Assembly: GCA_945956935.1 (NCBI GenBank)
Contig: CAMFJD010000003.1
Coordinates: 1-64,000, forward strand
DNA from: an uncultured Bacillota bacterium
GTDB lineage: Bacteria > Bacillota_I > Bacilli_A > Culicoidibacterales > ZOR0006
DNA length: 64,000 nt
Direction of reading: 5' to 3'
Both the position numbers and the translations under genes were made by a program. Below are positions 1 to 9,635 of this stretch, piece after piece. Within the stretch, counting starts at the first letter, position 1; every line of letters begins with the position of its first letter. Below the pieces are notes generated by a model. That model had not been told where the DNA came from, searched no databases, and worked only from the letters and a program-made list of their open reading frames with translations.

Positions 1-19
1 TCTGTAACTGTAAGAATTT

Positions 20-736
20 TTAATTTTTTTGGTCCAATTTCTTGACATCGTACCACGTACTACGTACAAAAGGACTCATCCCCAAAACAACCGCCATTAA
101 AATGAAACCAATGATTATCATCATCACTTGTCTCTTTATTCGTTGATTTATAGGGTGTACTATTAGTCCATATACTGTTGAACCAATAGCTATAACGGTT
201 GCTAGTATTGTTGTAATCTGTATCATTTGACTAACTAAATACTCATGAGCTAAAACCGTACCAAATATTATCCAAATAATAGTATGCGTGCGTTTCCATC
301 CACGTACTCTTTTTTGTATCGGTCGAAAACTCGTCAAAAATAAATACACTAAAACAGCGCAAGGAATTAGTGCACTAAAAAGAATATATCCATACTCATT
401 CAAAGTAAATTGTCCGTGATACAAAACTAAAACAGTCGTTGCCACTACATGTAGTGCAAATGCATGAAATGCAATTAACCCTTGTTCTCTTTGCCATCGC
501 ATCTGTTTTTTTAATACATCAACAAAGTCGTTCTCTCCCCACTTATGGACTTGACTTACATTTTTCATCGCTACTGTCAAAGCTAAGGCGAGCATGCCAA
601 ATCTTGCACTATAAACAATAATAATTCTAATTACACTTGTATCAGTAACGACAATACTTATAACCATTCCTATAATCAACAAAGCAATTGCTCCATAATG
701 TAGAAATCGCCATAAGTATGCTGTAGTGTCCTTCAT
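20..736 (-). CDS. ferric-reductase-like / MsrQ-like heme membrane protein
   Basis: A 238-residue polytopic membrane protein with about six hydrophobic segments. Two segments carry spaced histidines: His91 and His96 in a helix after an Arg/Gln-rich loop, and His151 and His164 in a helix preceded by GWKR. This pattern resembles the heme-binding helices of the ferric reductase-like transmembrane domain family (MsrQ, YedZ). That family passes electrons through b-type heme to a partner protein, but no partner or flavin/NAD domain is encoded nearby. The ATG has a strong SD (AAGGAGGGGG) just upstream. It is a monocistronic gene downstream of the nucleoside transporter operon, from which a terminator separates it. 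Assignment rests on histidine placement and topology only; another small heme or quinone membrane protein is possible. Confidence 0.5.
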   Translation of the reverse strand: MKDTTAYLWRFLHYGAIALLIIGMVISIVVTDTSVIRIIIVYSARFGMLALALTVAMKNVSQVHKWGENDFVDVLKKQMRWQREQGLIAFHAFALHVVATTVLVLYHGQFTLNEYGYILFSALIPCAVLVYLFLTSFRPIQKRVRGWKRTHTIIWIIFGTVLAHEYLVSQMIQITTILATVIAIGSTVYGLIVHPINQRIKRQVMMIIIGFILMAVVLGMSPFVRSTWYDVKKLDQKN

Positions 737-842
737 ATTTCCCCCTCCTTTCTTTTTACTATAAAATGAATATCTTAAAATGCCTACTCATATACTTTAA
801 AATTTTGTTTCTAATAATAATCCTTGCTATTTTTCATGAAAT

Positions 843-880
843 AAAAAAAAGCGTCCAACATTCTCGTTGAACACTTTTTT
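843..880 (-). terminator. terminator of the nup operon
   Basis: An imperfect 9-bp stem (GTGTTCAAC with GTTGGACGC, two G-U pairs) is followed on the minus strand by a run of eight T. It lies directly after the nupQ stop codon. Confidence 0.7.
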
Positions 881-881
881 A

Positions 882-1829
882 TTATCGACTACTTTTGTCG
901 TAAGGTATACCCAATGCCTTTGGTGCCATTGCATTTCTTGAAAACAGAACAAGTGCAACTACAACAAAAATATACGGTAATGCAAAGTATACTTGTTCTG
1001 GAATTGGTACACCTGGGAATAGGCTGTTTCCTGTTACACCAATTACACGTAACAACCCAAAGAATAACCCTGCTGTCATAACACTAAACGGACGCCATTG
1101 CCCAAAGACTAAAATAGCTAATGCCATAAATCCTGCACCATTAATTGTATATGGAGCAAATTTTCCAGCGAACGCTAACATTTGTAATGCTCCACCTACG
1201 GCAGCTAACATACCCGAAATCATCACAGCTTGATATCTCATTTTTGCAACGTTAATCCCCATTGAATCCGCCGCACCCGGATGTTCTCCACATGCACGTA
1301 AACGCAAACCAAATGGTCGTTTATAAATCACATACCATGTAACAACAACAACAACTGCGACAAGCATCACACGCCAGTCAAATAATCCACCAATTACCGG
1401 AATGTCTTTTAAACCTGGAATAAGAAATGATGCTGCGTTTTGTCCAATACCAATTGATTCAGTCTCTTTCCCTTGGAAAATAATTTGTGTCAGATACATG
1501 GTGAAACCTAATGCTAACATATTTAAAGCAATTCCACTAATTGTCTGATTTGCACGCAATGAAATCGATGCATAAGCATGAATTAATGAAAATACTGCAC
1601 CTGCAATGACTGACAAGCCAATACCAATCAATACCGAGACAAGAAAGCTAAGTCCCATGTCTTGTAAAATTAACGATGTTGCAGTTGTGACAAATGCACC
1701 AACAATCATTAATCCTTCTAAACCGATGTTAACAACACCACTTCGTTCACTAAATAATCCACCCATAGCAACGATGATAAGTGGTGAAGCAAATAAAAGC
1801 ACGTTAATAATTAATCCCATAATATCCAT
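882..1829 (-). CDS. nupQ: nucleoside ABC transporter permease, NupQ type
   Basis: A 315-residue integral membrane permease of the branched-chain amino acid/ribose-type BPD_transp_2 family, the second permease of a BMP-type nucleoside importer. Recognisable family stretches are the N-terminal GGLFSERSGVVNIGLEG loop and the cytoplasmic coupling loop around GEHPGAADSMGINV that contacts the ATPase. About eight to nine hydrophobic helices are present. Its ATG overlaps the stop codon of nupP by one base (TAATG), so translation is coupled. It is last in the nupO-nupP-nupQ gene order and is followed by a terminator. The specific nucleoside transported cannot be read from the sequence. Confidence 0.9.
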   Translation of the reverse strand: MDIMGLIINVLLFASPLIIVAMGGLFSERSGVVNIGLEGLMIVGAFVTTATSLILQDMGLSFLVSVLIGIGLSVIAGAVFSLIHAYASISLRANQTISGIALNMLALGFTMYLTQIIFQGKETESIGIGQNAASFLIPGLKDIPVIGGLFDWRVMLVAVVVVVTWYVIYKRPFGLRLRACGEHPGAADSMGINVAKMRYQAVMISGMLAAVGGALQMLAFAGKFAPYTINGAGFMALAILVFGQWRPFSVMTAGLFFGLLRVIGVTGNSLFPGVPIPEQVYFALPYIFVVVALVLFSRNAMAPKALGIPYDKSSR

Positions 1830-2947
1830 TATTTACTCACCTCTACTTTCTGTTGTCGTTGTTTTTTTATCCGTTTGAGTGTCCATTGATCGGCGAAACG
1901 TTCAAATAAATAACCTGATGCAACAAATAAAAGAATCAATGAACTAATAATTTCAACAATTTCAGCAGGGACTTGTGCAAATGCTTGCATTGAAGCAGCG
2001 CCTGCCTTTAATCCCCCTAATAAGAGTGCTGAGAAAAACACTCCAACACCAGTACTATTTCCGAGCAAAGCAACCGCAATTCCATCAAATCCGATTGCAT
2101 AATAACCAGTTAATCCTTGTTCAACATCTATCTTACCTAATGAGATCATATAAATCGCACCTGCAACCCCTGCAAATACTCCAGCTATTGCCATTGATAA
2201 CGCAATATTACGATTCACTTTCATTCCGGCATACTGTGCTCCACTTGGATTTAAACCAACTGCTCGTAATTCGTATCCAAATGTTGTTTTATTAATGATG
2301 AATGAAAATACAATACATGCAATAATAGCAATAAAAATACCAAAGTTTATACGTGAATTGGGAAATAAAAATGCTAGTATTTCAGTAAAAAATGGCACTT
2401 TTAATGTTGCAGTTGATTGCATTGCCATTGATTGAGCAGGATTCATTGGATTCGGAATAAAATTCAAAATCCAATAGTTTACAAGATATAGAGCTGTATA
2501 ATTTAACATAATTGAAACAACTACTTCGTGTACTCGATATCGTGCTTTTAAAATACCTGGAATAAACCCCCAAACAAACCCTGCTGCACCACCTGCGACA
2601 ATCATTAATGTTGTATGTAATAGTGCTGGTAATTCCACATGAATCCCAATAATAACTGCAACAAGTCCACCTATTGCCAATTGTCCTGGTGCACCAATAT
2701 TAAATAAACCGGTACGAAAAGCAAAAGCAACGGCTAAACCAGTTAAAATAATTGGTACTGTCCGGAACAACCACTCTCCCATATAGTACTGATTTCCAAA
2801 TACACCACTAAATAGTGCACCAAACGCCTCAATTGGGTTTCTTCCTGATGCAATGATAATAAGCGCACCAATCACAAAAGCCGATAGGATTGACAACATG
2901 GGGATTAACACTTTCCGCCAATTAATACGTGCTATAAGCTTATCCAT
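1829..2947 (-). CDS. nupP: nucleoside ABC transporter permease, NupP type
   Basis: A 372-residue permease, partner of nupQ in the importer. It has an N-terminal transmembrane segment (about residues 13-33), the family motif FRTGLFNIGAPGQL near residue 77, and the coupling loop RAVGLNPSGAQYAGM. The start ATG overlaps the end of the nupO coding sequence by eight bases, and an SD (GGAGG) lies within nupO, indicating translational coupling. Together with nupO and the BMP lipoprotein it forms a complete Gram-positive nucleoside importer of the YufNOPQ/NupNOPQ type. Confidence 0.9.
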   Translation of the reverse strand: MDKLIARINWRKVLIPMLSILSAFVIGALIIIASGRNPIEAFGALFSGVFGNQYYMGEWLFRTVPIILTGLAVAFAFRTGLFNIGAPGQLAIGGLVAVIIGIHVELPALLHTTLMIVAGGAAGFVWGFIPGILKARYRVHEVVVSIMLNYTALYLVNYWILNFIPNPMNPAQSMAMQSTATLKVPFFTEILAFLFPNSRINFGIFIAIIACIVFSFIINKTTFGYELRAVGLNPSGAQYAGMKVNRNIALSMAIAGVFAGVAGAIYMISLGKIDVEQGLTGYYAIGFDGIAVALLGNSTGVGVFFSALLLGGLKAGAASMQAFAQVPAEIVEIISSLILLFVASGYLFERFADQWTLKRIKKQRQQKVEVSK

Positions 2948-4472
2948 GGTTTACTCCTCCTTCATACTGTCCACCAGCCATTAAATATCCAAGTTCTCGT
3001 TCATTTGTATCCTTAGCATCCAAAACTGCAACAATTTTTCCTTCACAAATAACTGCGATGCGATCTGATACATTCAAAATCTCGTCTAATTCAAATGAAA
3101 TCAATAAAACTGCACGATTTTTATCGCGTTCTTCGATAAGTTTACTATGAATGAATTCAATTGCTCCAACATCTAAACCACGTGTTGGTTGTGATGCAAT
3201 TAACAATTTTGGTGAGCGATCAACTTCGCGAGCAATAATTGCTTTTTGTTGATTTCCACCTGACATTGATCGTGCTGATGAGTGAATCCCATGAGCACTA
3301 CGAACATCAAATTCATCTGTTAAACCTGTCGCATAATCCATAATCGCTTTATCATTTAAAATTCCGTATTTGGAATACGGTTGTTCATAATAATTTTGCA
3401 GCACCATATTTTCCGATAAAGTAAAGTCTAAAATTAATCCATGTTTATGACGGTCGGCAGGAATGTGCCCAATTCCTGTTTGTGTCCGTTTTCTTACGGG
3501 TAGTTTCGTAATATTTTTTCCATTCAGTGTGATATTTCCGGCATAAATCTTACGCAATCCGGCAATTGCTTCGACAAGCTCTTCTTGACCATTTCCATCA
3601 ATTCCGGCAATTCCAAGAATCTCACCTTCTTGAATTGTTAAATTTAGCCCATCAACAGCATGAAGTCCACGAGCATCTTTGACTGTTAAGTTTTCAATAC
3701 TTAAAATATCAGCTCCAGGATTTGATGGACCTTTTTCAACAATGAAGTTCACTTCACGTCCAACCATCAATTCTGCTAATTGATTTTCATTCACATCTGC
3801 AACATTAACGGTATCAATATATTTCCCACGGCGGATAACTGTACAACGATCAGCAACTTCCTTAATCTCTGCCAGTTTATGCGTAATTACAATAATTGAT
3901 TTTCCTTCTCTGACAAGCCGCTTCATTATACTCATTAATTCCGTGATTTCTTGTGGTGTTAATACTGCAGTAGGTTCATCAAAAATAAGAATATCAGCAT
4001 GACGATACAACATTTTTAAAATTTCAACCCGTTGTTGCATACCAACACTAATATCTTCAATTTTAGCATTTGGATCAACATTTAAATTGTATTTTTCAGA
4101 TAACTCCGCTATTTCTTGCGCTGCTGTCTTCAAATCAATTTTACCATTCTTTACTTGCTCCATACCTAAAATAATATTTTCTGTCACCGTAAAGTTGTGC
4201 ACGAGTTTAAAGTGTTGATGCACCATTCCAATACCTAATTCATTAGCAAGATTTGGATTGGTAATATTCACTTTTTCTCCACGTACACGAATTTCTCCAC
4301 CATCTGGCGAATACAGTCCAAAAAGAACACTCATCAGTGTTGATTTACCTGCCCCATTTTCACCTAATAAGGCGTGTATTTCTTGCGGGCGTAACTGTAA
4401 AGTGATGTTATCATTAGCGACAAAACCACCAAATTCTTTACGGATGTCTAGCATCTCAATTACGTACTCCAT
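2940..4472 (-). CDS. nupO: nucleoside ABC transporter ATPase with two NBDs, NupO type
   Basis: A 510-residue protein with two fused nucleotide-binding domains, as usual for sugar and nucleoside importers. The first domain has Walker A GENGAGKST (residues 37-45), a signature segment SVGMQQRVEIL and Walker B LIFDEPTAVL. The second has the degenerate Walker A typical of this family (GIDGNGQEE), the signature SGGNQQK and Walker B LLIASQPTRGLD. It energises uptake through NupP and NupQ. It starts 307 bases downstream of the BMP lipoprotein gene, with a terminator in the gap, so lipoprotein and ATPase/permease levels are probably uncoupled. The SD is AAGGATG. Confidence 0.92.
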   Translation of the reverse strand: MEYVIEMLDIRKEFGGFVANDNITLQLRPQEIHALLGENGAGKSTLMSVLFGLYSPDGGEIRVRGEKVNITNPNLANELGIGMVHQHFKLVHNFTVTENIILGMEQVKNGKIDLKTAAQEIAELSEKYNLNVDPNAKIEDISVGMQQRVEILKMLYRHADILIFDEPTAVLTPQEITELMSIMKRLVREGKSIIVITHKLAEIKEVADRCTVIRRGKYIDTVNVADVNENQLAELMVGREVNFIVEKGPSNPGADILSIENLTVKDARGLHAVDGLNLTIQEGEILGIAGIDGNGQEELVEAIAGLRKIYAGNITLNGKNITKLPVRKRTQTGIGHIPADRHKHGLILDFTLSENMVLQNYYEQPYSKYGILNDKAIMDYATGLTDEFDVRSAHGIHSSARSMSGGNQQKAIIAREVDRSPKLLIASQPTRGLDVGAIEFIHSKLIEERDKNRAVLLISFELDEILNVSDRIAVICEGKIVAVLDAKDTNERELGYLMAGGQYEGGVNHG

Positions 4473-4779
4473 TTCAAAACATCCTTTCCACGTATTATAA
4501 AAATTCTGATTTCATCATACCATTTTTCTATTCGCTTTTAAACTCAAGACCTTTATTTTCATTAAGAATTCTAAATATTTAAACATGCTTTATCTGTCTC
4601 ATTCGATTTTGAATTACTCAAAAAATAAAACGTATTTCAAATGAATATCTACATATATATTTCATATGTTTTCAATTACCATGAAAACAAACTAAATATT
4701 TACCGAATCAACTTCATACCTTAAAAAAAAACACTTGCCTAAGCAAGTGTTTTCATTGTACTTGTTTCATTACAAACAA
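4473..4779 (-). other. intergenic gap between bmp and nupO
   Basis: This AT-rich spacer of 307 bases holds the terminator hairpin of the BMP lipoprotein gene at its upstream end. I see no further gene, RNA motif or convincing promoter. It probably allows attenuated read-through from bmp into nupO. Confidence 0.5.
4723..4752 (-). terminator. terminator after the BMP lipoprotein gene
   Basis: A perfect 9-bp stem (AACACTTGC with GCAAGTGTT, 4-base loop) is followed on the minus strand by eight or more T. In this transporter arrangement such a hairpin commonly gives excess binding protein over ATPase and permease; here that is an inference. Confidence 0.8.
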
Positions 4780-5853
4780 CTAGTAAATTTTTGCCTCTTG
4801 AACTGGGAAATCAGTACTTGTTTGCACACTGATTTCACCTGACTTCATCGATTCTGTTGTTTTACCAACTAAATCTAATACTGCTTGATCAGTAATGTTT
4901 GGGTTTTCTGTAGGTAAACCTACTGCATCTTCATTAATTCCAAGTACTTGTACTTGTCCAAATGCTGCCGTTCCTTCTTTGATTGCTTCCAACGTTTCAT
5001 TTACAGCAATCCCTACATGTTTCACTGCTGATGTTAATACAACAGATTTTCCATCTTCGTATAGTCCATCTTCATACTGATCACGATCAACACCAATTAC
5101 CCAAGCATCTGTTCCTTGAGTCACTAATTCTTTTGCTTGCTCAATAACACCTGTTCCAACTCCACCTGCTGCTACGAAAATGATATCCATTCCACTTGCA
5201 TACATTGCTGCTGCTTTTTGTTTTCCAATTGTTGTATCAGTAAAACTATTTGCATATTGAACATCTACTTTAATATCTGGGTTTACAGCTTTCGCTCCTT
5301 GAATATATCCAGCCGCAAAGTTCATAACTGCCGGAAGAGGTACTCCACCGATAAATCCAATTGTATCTTTTTGTGTTGTTGAAGCTGCTACTACACCTGC
5401 AAGGTATCCAGCTTGTTCTTCACGGAATAAGATTGATGCAACATTATCTAAAGAAATTTCTTCTTCATTTACTGTTGGTGTTGCATCTAAAATAATATAT
5501 TTCGTATTTGGATTCGCTTGTGCAGACACAGCCATTCCCTCTGAAAACTTAAATCCAGGTGCAACAACTACTTGATTTTGTGCGGCTGACGTATCTAAGT
5601 TTGGTTGAATATCACTATCTTGTTTTGTTTCAATGTATCCTGTTTTCACACCTTCATTTGCAGCCTTGAATGCCTCAACACCTTCCCAAGATCCTTGGTT
5701 AAATGATTTGTCATTGATTCCACCTGTATCAGTTACTAAACCGACTGATGCTACCGGTAAATCAGATTCACCGTCTGTTGTTGAGCTTCCACAAGCTGTT
5801 AACCCTAATGTAAATACTAGAGCTAAAGAAGTTAATGCTAATAATTTCTTCAT
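4780..5853 (-). CDS. bmpA: BMP-family nucleoside-binding lipoprotein
   Basis: A 357-residue substrate-binding lipoprotein (basic membrane protein/NupN family) that captures nucleosides outside the cell for the NupOPQ importer. The signal peptide ends in the lipobox LTAC, with lipidated Cys21. Family segments are VTDTGGINDKSFNQ near residue 40, FIGGVPLPAVMNFAAGY around residue 170 and WVIGVDRDQYEDG. The SD GGAGGT precedes the ATG. A clear promoter lies upstream and a terminator downstream. A diverged paralogue lies immediately upstream (6148-7191) on the same strand. Confidence 0.92.
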   Translation of the reverse strand: MKKLLALTSLALVFTLGLTACGSSTTDGESDLPVASVGLVTDTGGINDKSFNQGSWEGVEAFKAANEGVKTGYIETKQDSDIQPNLDTSAAQNQVVVAPGFKFSEGMAVSAQANPNTKYIILDATPTVNEEEISLDNVASILFREEQAGYLAGVVAASTTQKDTIGFIGGVPLPAVMNFAAGYIQGAKAVNPDIKVDVQYANSFTDTTIGKQKAAAMYASGMDIIFVAAGGVGTGVIEQAKELVTQGTDAWVIGVDRDQYEDGLYEDGKSVVLTSAVKHVGIAVNETLEAIKEGTAAFGQVQVLGINEDAVGLPTENPNITDQAVLDLVGKTTESMKSGEISVQTSTDFPVQEAKIY

Positions 5854-5887
5854 GAGAGTACCTCCAAATAATTTGTTCTTCTGCTAT

Positions 5888-5915
5888 ATTGTACTACAAG
5901 TTATTTTAAAATCAA
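5888..5915 (-). promoter_or_regulatory. promoter of bmpA
   Basis: On the minus strand -35 TTGATT and -10 TACAAT are separated by 16 bases, about 35 bases upstream of the bmpA ATG. Just upstream lies AAACGCTTGC (near 5940-5955), a 10-mer also present in the adhE cre-like site, so catabolite control is possible. Confidence 0.65.
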
Positions 5916-6147
5916 ACGTTTTATTAAAGAACAATCTACTAGCAAGCGTTTTCCAAGCTTTTTTTGGTGATATTTACTAATTTTATCATAATTTTCACGA
6001 ATTAAACTTTACTTTTTTCACTTTTCGATAAAGATTTACACATCGTTTATTACTTTTCATTCATATTGACGGTTACTATTTCCAAACAAATTTTTATTAT
6101 ACCCATATTTTTAGGAATTGTACCAAATTTGCTATCTTCTAAATTAT

Positions 6148-7191
6148 CTATTTCATATTTTCATCTTTAGTTATTTCATCGATTATTTGGATTTCACCTG
6201 TTGCAAGTTTTTGTTCAATATCGGATACTCTCTCAATATTTCCTTGAAATGAAAAATTGGGGTTTATTTTCGTAACACCAACTGACTGAGTCGTAATATC
6301 TAAGATGTTCATTTGACCAAATTGAGCTGTACCATCTAAAATATTCGCAACTACTTCAGCTATTGCACGATCAAAATGTTTGACAGCAGATGTTAAAACT
6401 ACAGATTGCCCATCAGTAGTATATATCCCCTGTTCATATTGATCACTATCAACACCAATAACCCAAACCTTTTGACCACTTTTTACCAATTCTTTAGCTA
6501 CTTCAATTACTTGTTGGTTACTCTTTCCATTCGCACCAAAAACAATGTCACAATTTTTTTCATATAATCTTTTCGCTTTTTCATAACTTTGTACATCATC
6601 TACAAAGCTATTCGTATAATCGATTACAACTTCAATATCGTTCTGAATAGCTTTTGCTCCTTGAACATAACCTAATTCAAATTTTTTTACTGGATCAATC
6701 TGTTCACCACCAAGAAAACCAATTGTATTTGTCTTAGTTGTAATTGCAGCAATAACACCTGCTAAATAACCTGCTTGTTCTTCACGAAAATCAATCGCAA
6801 TAATATTTGGTAACATTTCATCAAGCTCACCATCTAAGAAAATATAGCCTGTTTCAGGATTTTCTTTAGCAGATTCTACAATAGCCTCTGAAAAGTTCAT
6901 ACCTGGCACAATAACAATGTCATTTTTCTTCGCTTGTTTATTAATATTTTCTACACGCTGACTTTCTGACTCAGTCACACTATAGTCTAAACGAACCATA
7001 TGGAATTCGCGCAGATCTTGAATACCATTCCATACAATGTTGCTAAATGATTGTCCATACAATCCATCCGTATCTGCGATAAACCCGACACTTGGTATCA
7101 CTAAATCACTCACTATTATCTTTTGACTTATATACATACAAACCACACAAATACCAACAATTATCAATATTTTTACAACGATTTTTCTCAT
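6148..7191 (-). CDS. diverged BMP-family paralogue, membrane-anchored
   Basis: A 347-residue BMP-fold protein paralogous to the neighbouring nucleoside-binding lipoprotein. Shared segments include TIGFLGGE, VQGAKAI, WVIGVDSDQYEQG and VVLTSAVKH. The N terminus is a hydrophobic segment whose cysteines lie in VGIC and VVC contexts, without the small residue required at -1, so a canonical lipobox is missing and the protein is probably held by a signal anchor. The ligand-loop segment that reads GGINDKSFN in the lipoprotein is DGLYGQSFS here. I chose the ATG at 7191 because AAGGGGG sits 8 bases before it; the first ATG at 7209 has no SD. It could be a second nucleoside receptor or a sensor, comparable to Med-like BMP proteins of Bacillus. 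Confidence 0.75.
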   Translation of the reverse strand: MRKIVVKILIIVGICVVCMYISQKIIVSDLVIPSVGFIADTDGLYGQSFSNIVWNGIQDLREFHMVRLDYSVTESESQRVENINKQAKKNDIVIVPGMNFSEAIVESAKENPETGYIFLDGELDEMLPNIIAIDFREEQAGYLAGVIAAITTKTNTIGFLGGEQIDPVKKFELGYVQGAKAIQNDIEVVIDYTNSFVDDVQSYEKAKRLYEKNCDIVFGANGKSNQQVIEVAKELVKSGQKVWVIGVDSDQYEQGIYTTDGQSVVLTSAVKHFDRAIAEVVANILDGTAQFGQMNILDITTQSVGVTKINPNFSFQGNIERVSDIEQKLATGEIQIIDEITKDENMK

Positions 7192-7237
7192 GCCCATTGC
7201 CCCCTTCATGCCCTAGGTGCTATACTATTCACATTTT

Positions 7238-9577
7238 TTAATCGTTTAGTTGTAACACTTGCCTTGGCTTTGTTCCCTCATTTGGACCAATAATTCCCTT
7301 TGCTTCCATCATTTCCATTAATCGTGCCGCGCGATTATAACCAACCTTAAATCTTCGTTGAATAAGTGATGTCGATGCTTTTTGTTGTTCGATGACAAAT
7401 TGAATGACCTCAGGTAAAAGTGTGTCACTATCACCAGTATTTTCTAATTCTGCTTCCAAATTTGTCGCCTGTGCAATAGCTAGTAACTGTTCATCATATT
7501 GAATAGTCGGTTGCTGTGCTTTAATAAAATCAACAACATCCATAACTTCCTGTTCGCTCACATATGCACCCTGCACACGTAACGGTTTACTTTCACCGCT
7601 CGGAAAAAAGAGCATATCTCCTTTACCAACAAGTGCTTCTGCTCCACTCATATCAAGAATTGTTCGCGAATCAATTTGCGATGAAACAGCAAATGCAATA
7701 CGCGATGGAATATTTGCTTTAATCACACCTGTAATGACGTCCACCGATGGTCGCTGAGTCGCAACGATAAGATGAATACCCGCCGCACGTGCCATTTGCG
7801 TAATTCGCATAATTGACTCTTCGACATCTTTTGAAGCCACCAACATTAAGTCTGCCAATTCATCAATAATGACAACAATAAATGGTAACTCACTCCCACT
7901 CTCAGCTTGCTTATTGTACCCTTCAATATTTCGCACGCCATTTTGAGCAAATAATTCATATCGTTCTTCCATCTCTTGAACAATTTTTCTTAGTGCAAAC
8001 GCTGCTTTTTTGGGATCTGTCACAACAGGTGCCAATAAATGTGGAATGTGGTTAAAATAACTTAACTCAACCTTTTTTGGATCAATTAATAATAATTTCA
8101 CTTCCTCAGGTTTTGTTCGCATTAATATACTCGTAATAATACCATTAATACATACTGATTTTCCACTTCCGGTTGATCCAGCTACGAGTAAATGTGGCAT
8201 TTTATCGAGTTGTGCAGTCACTGTTTCCCCGGAAATATCTTTTCCAAGAGCAACTAACAAACGATTTTCAGGTCGATCATATGTTGTTGTTAATGTTTGT
8301 TTCAATGAAACCATCGCCACAACCGGATTTGGAACTTCTATACCAATTGCTGCTTTTCCAGGAATCGGTGCCACAATCCGAACATCTTTTGCCGCTAAAC
8401 TGAGGGCAATATCACTAGAAAGATTTACAATCCTACTCACTTTGACACCAGGATCTGGTTGGATTTCATATTGGGTTATTGCTGGACCAATATTAACAGC
8501 ACTGATTGTAATCCCAATTTTAAAACTAGTAAATAATTGGTGGAGCCGGTCAACATGCTCCTCAATTGTTTCTTTCATTTGACTCAAATCAGTTGCTGGT
8601 ACATCTTTTAGCAATGTAATTGGTGGAAGTTCATATGCCGATGATTCTCTATGCTTTCCGCTTACTCCTTGTTCATCAAACTCTCGCTCAATTATGGTTT
8701 CAGTTTTAGCAATATGTACTTCTAGCCCTTCCATATTTTCATTTTCTTCCATAAGAGGTGCTTTCGTTTCAACAGCATGTTTAGCAGTAGGCCTATGATC
8801 AGTAAAAAAATCATCTGGGAATAGTGGACTTGTTTGTTTCTTTTCTACTGCTTCAACATCATAAAAAGTATGCGTCTCTTGCTTTTTTCCACGATTTTGT
8901 TGCCACATATTCATTTGATTTTGTGCCTTATCTACTGTTTTCTTCGTTTGATCAAATGTTTTTGCAACGGATTCTGCCAACGATTTTTGACGTATAAACA
9001 AACTAAATAAAATAATTATCATTCCACTTAATAAGAGTGTTCCTACTCGTCCAATCAACTGTATGCTCATTTGGGCAACTGTGGTCCCAATTACTCCGCC
9101 ACCTAAATCTAATAATGTTATCCACCCTTGTTCCTGAAGAGTTTGAACATTGGTAAGCGATACTCCTAGTTCAATTACCTCTACATTCAAAGCACTCATG
9201 CACACTTGTCCAACAATGAAAATACTTATCCCTGCGAACCAATTCAATGAAAAATGTAATTGTTCTTGATACCAGATAATTAAACAACCAATCATCGCCA
9301 TAGCTAGCCAAAATATTGGTGCAAACAAGCCAAACAAATATCCACTCCAAGAAAACAATTCAATACCTATCCATCCAAATTTTCCTATTGTAATACAGGC
9401 TAATAAAATTAAAAAGACCCCGACTGTTTCATACCAAATATGTTTTGGAATTGATAATTGTGTCTGTTTTTTTTTAGCTGATTTCTTCTTTATCATTGAC
9501 TTTTTTTGTTGTGTTTGAGACGTTTTTTTCATCGACGTTTTCCGTTTTGATGTCTGGGGTCGTCTTGTTGGCGTCAT
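7238..9577 (-). CDS. ftsK: DNA translocase FtsK/SpoIIIE
   Basis: A 779-residue membrane-anchored DNA pump that clears chromosomal DNA from the division septum. A Lys/Thr-rich N terminus precedes about four to five transmembrane helices (residues 45-195), a charged linker, and the motor: Walker A GSTGSGKS (467-474), Walker [10 protein letters not shown], and the conserved [18 protein letters not shown] segment. The C-terminal gamma winged helix (last about 65 residues, containing [14 protein letters not shown]) would read KOPS/SRS orienting sequences. The ATG at 9577 is preferred over 9601 because AAAGGAG lies 7 bases upstream. The position beside an RNase J gene matches the Bacillus spoIIIE region. 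Without sporulation genes in view, FtsK-type function in vegetative division is the safer reading. Confidence 0.93.
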   Translation of the reverse strand: MTPTRRPQTSKRKTSMKKTSQTQQKKSMIKKKSAKKKQTQLSIPKHIWYETVGVFLILLACITIGKFGWIGIELFSWSGYLFGLFAPIFWLAMAMIGCLIIWYQEQLHFSLNWFAGISIFIVGQVCMSALNVEVIELGVSLTNVQTLQEQGWITLLDLGGGVIGTTVAQMSIQLIGRVGTLLLSGMIIILFSLFIRQKSLAESVAKTFDQTKKTVDKAQNQMNMWQQNRGKKQETHTFYDVEAVEKKQTSPLFPDDFFTDHRPTAKHAVETKAPLMEENENMEGLEVHIAKTETIIEREFDEQGVSGKHRESSAYELPPITLLKDVPATDLSQMKETIEEHVDRLHQLFTSFKIGITISAVNIGPAITQYEIQPDPGVKVSRIVNLSSDIALSLAAKDVRIVAPIPGKAAIGIEVPNPVVAMVSLKQTLTTTYDRPENRLLVALGKDISGETVTAQLDKMPHLLVAGSTGSGKSVCINGIITSILMRTKPEEVKLLLIDPKKVELSYFNHIPHLLAPVVTDPKKAAFALRKIVQEMEERYELFAQNGVRNIEGYNKQAESGSELPFIVVIIDELADLMLVASKDVEESIMRITQMARAAGIHLIVATQRPSVDVITGVIKANIPSRIAFAVSSQIDSRTILDMSGAEALVGKGDMLFFPSGESKPLRVQGAYVSEQEVMDVVDFIKAQQPTIQYDEQLLAIAQATNLEAELENTGDSDTLLPEVIQFVIEQQKASTSLIQRRFKVGYNRAARLMEMMEAKGIIGPNEGTKPRQVLQLND

Positions 9578-9609
9578 ATCTACACTCCTTTCTTTTGTCA
9601 TTTCCTATG

Positions 9610-9635
9610 AAAAAAGAGCGGAAACCGCTCTTTTA
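9610..9635 (-). terminator. terminator of the RNase J gene
   Basis: The stem AAAGAGCGG/CCGCTCTTT with a 3-base loop is followed by T residues on the minus strand. It overlaps the RNase J stop codon and sits just ahead of the ftsK SD. Confidence 0.8.
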
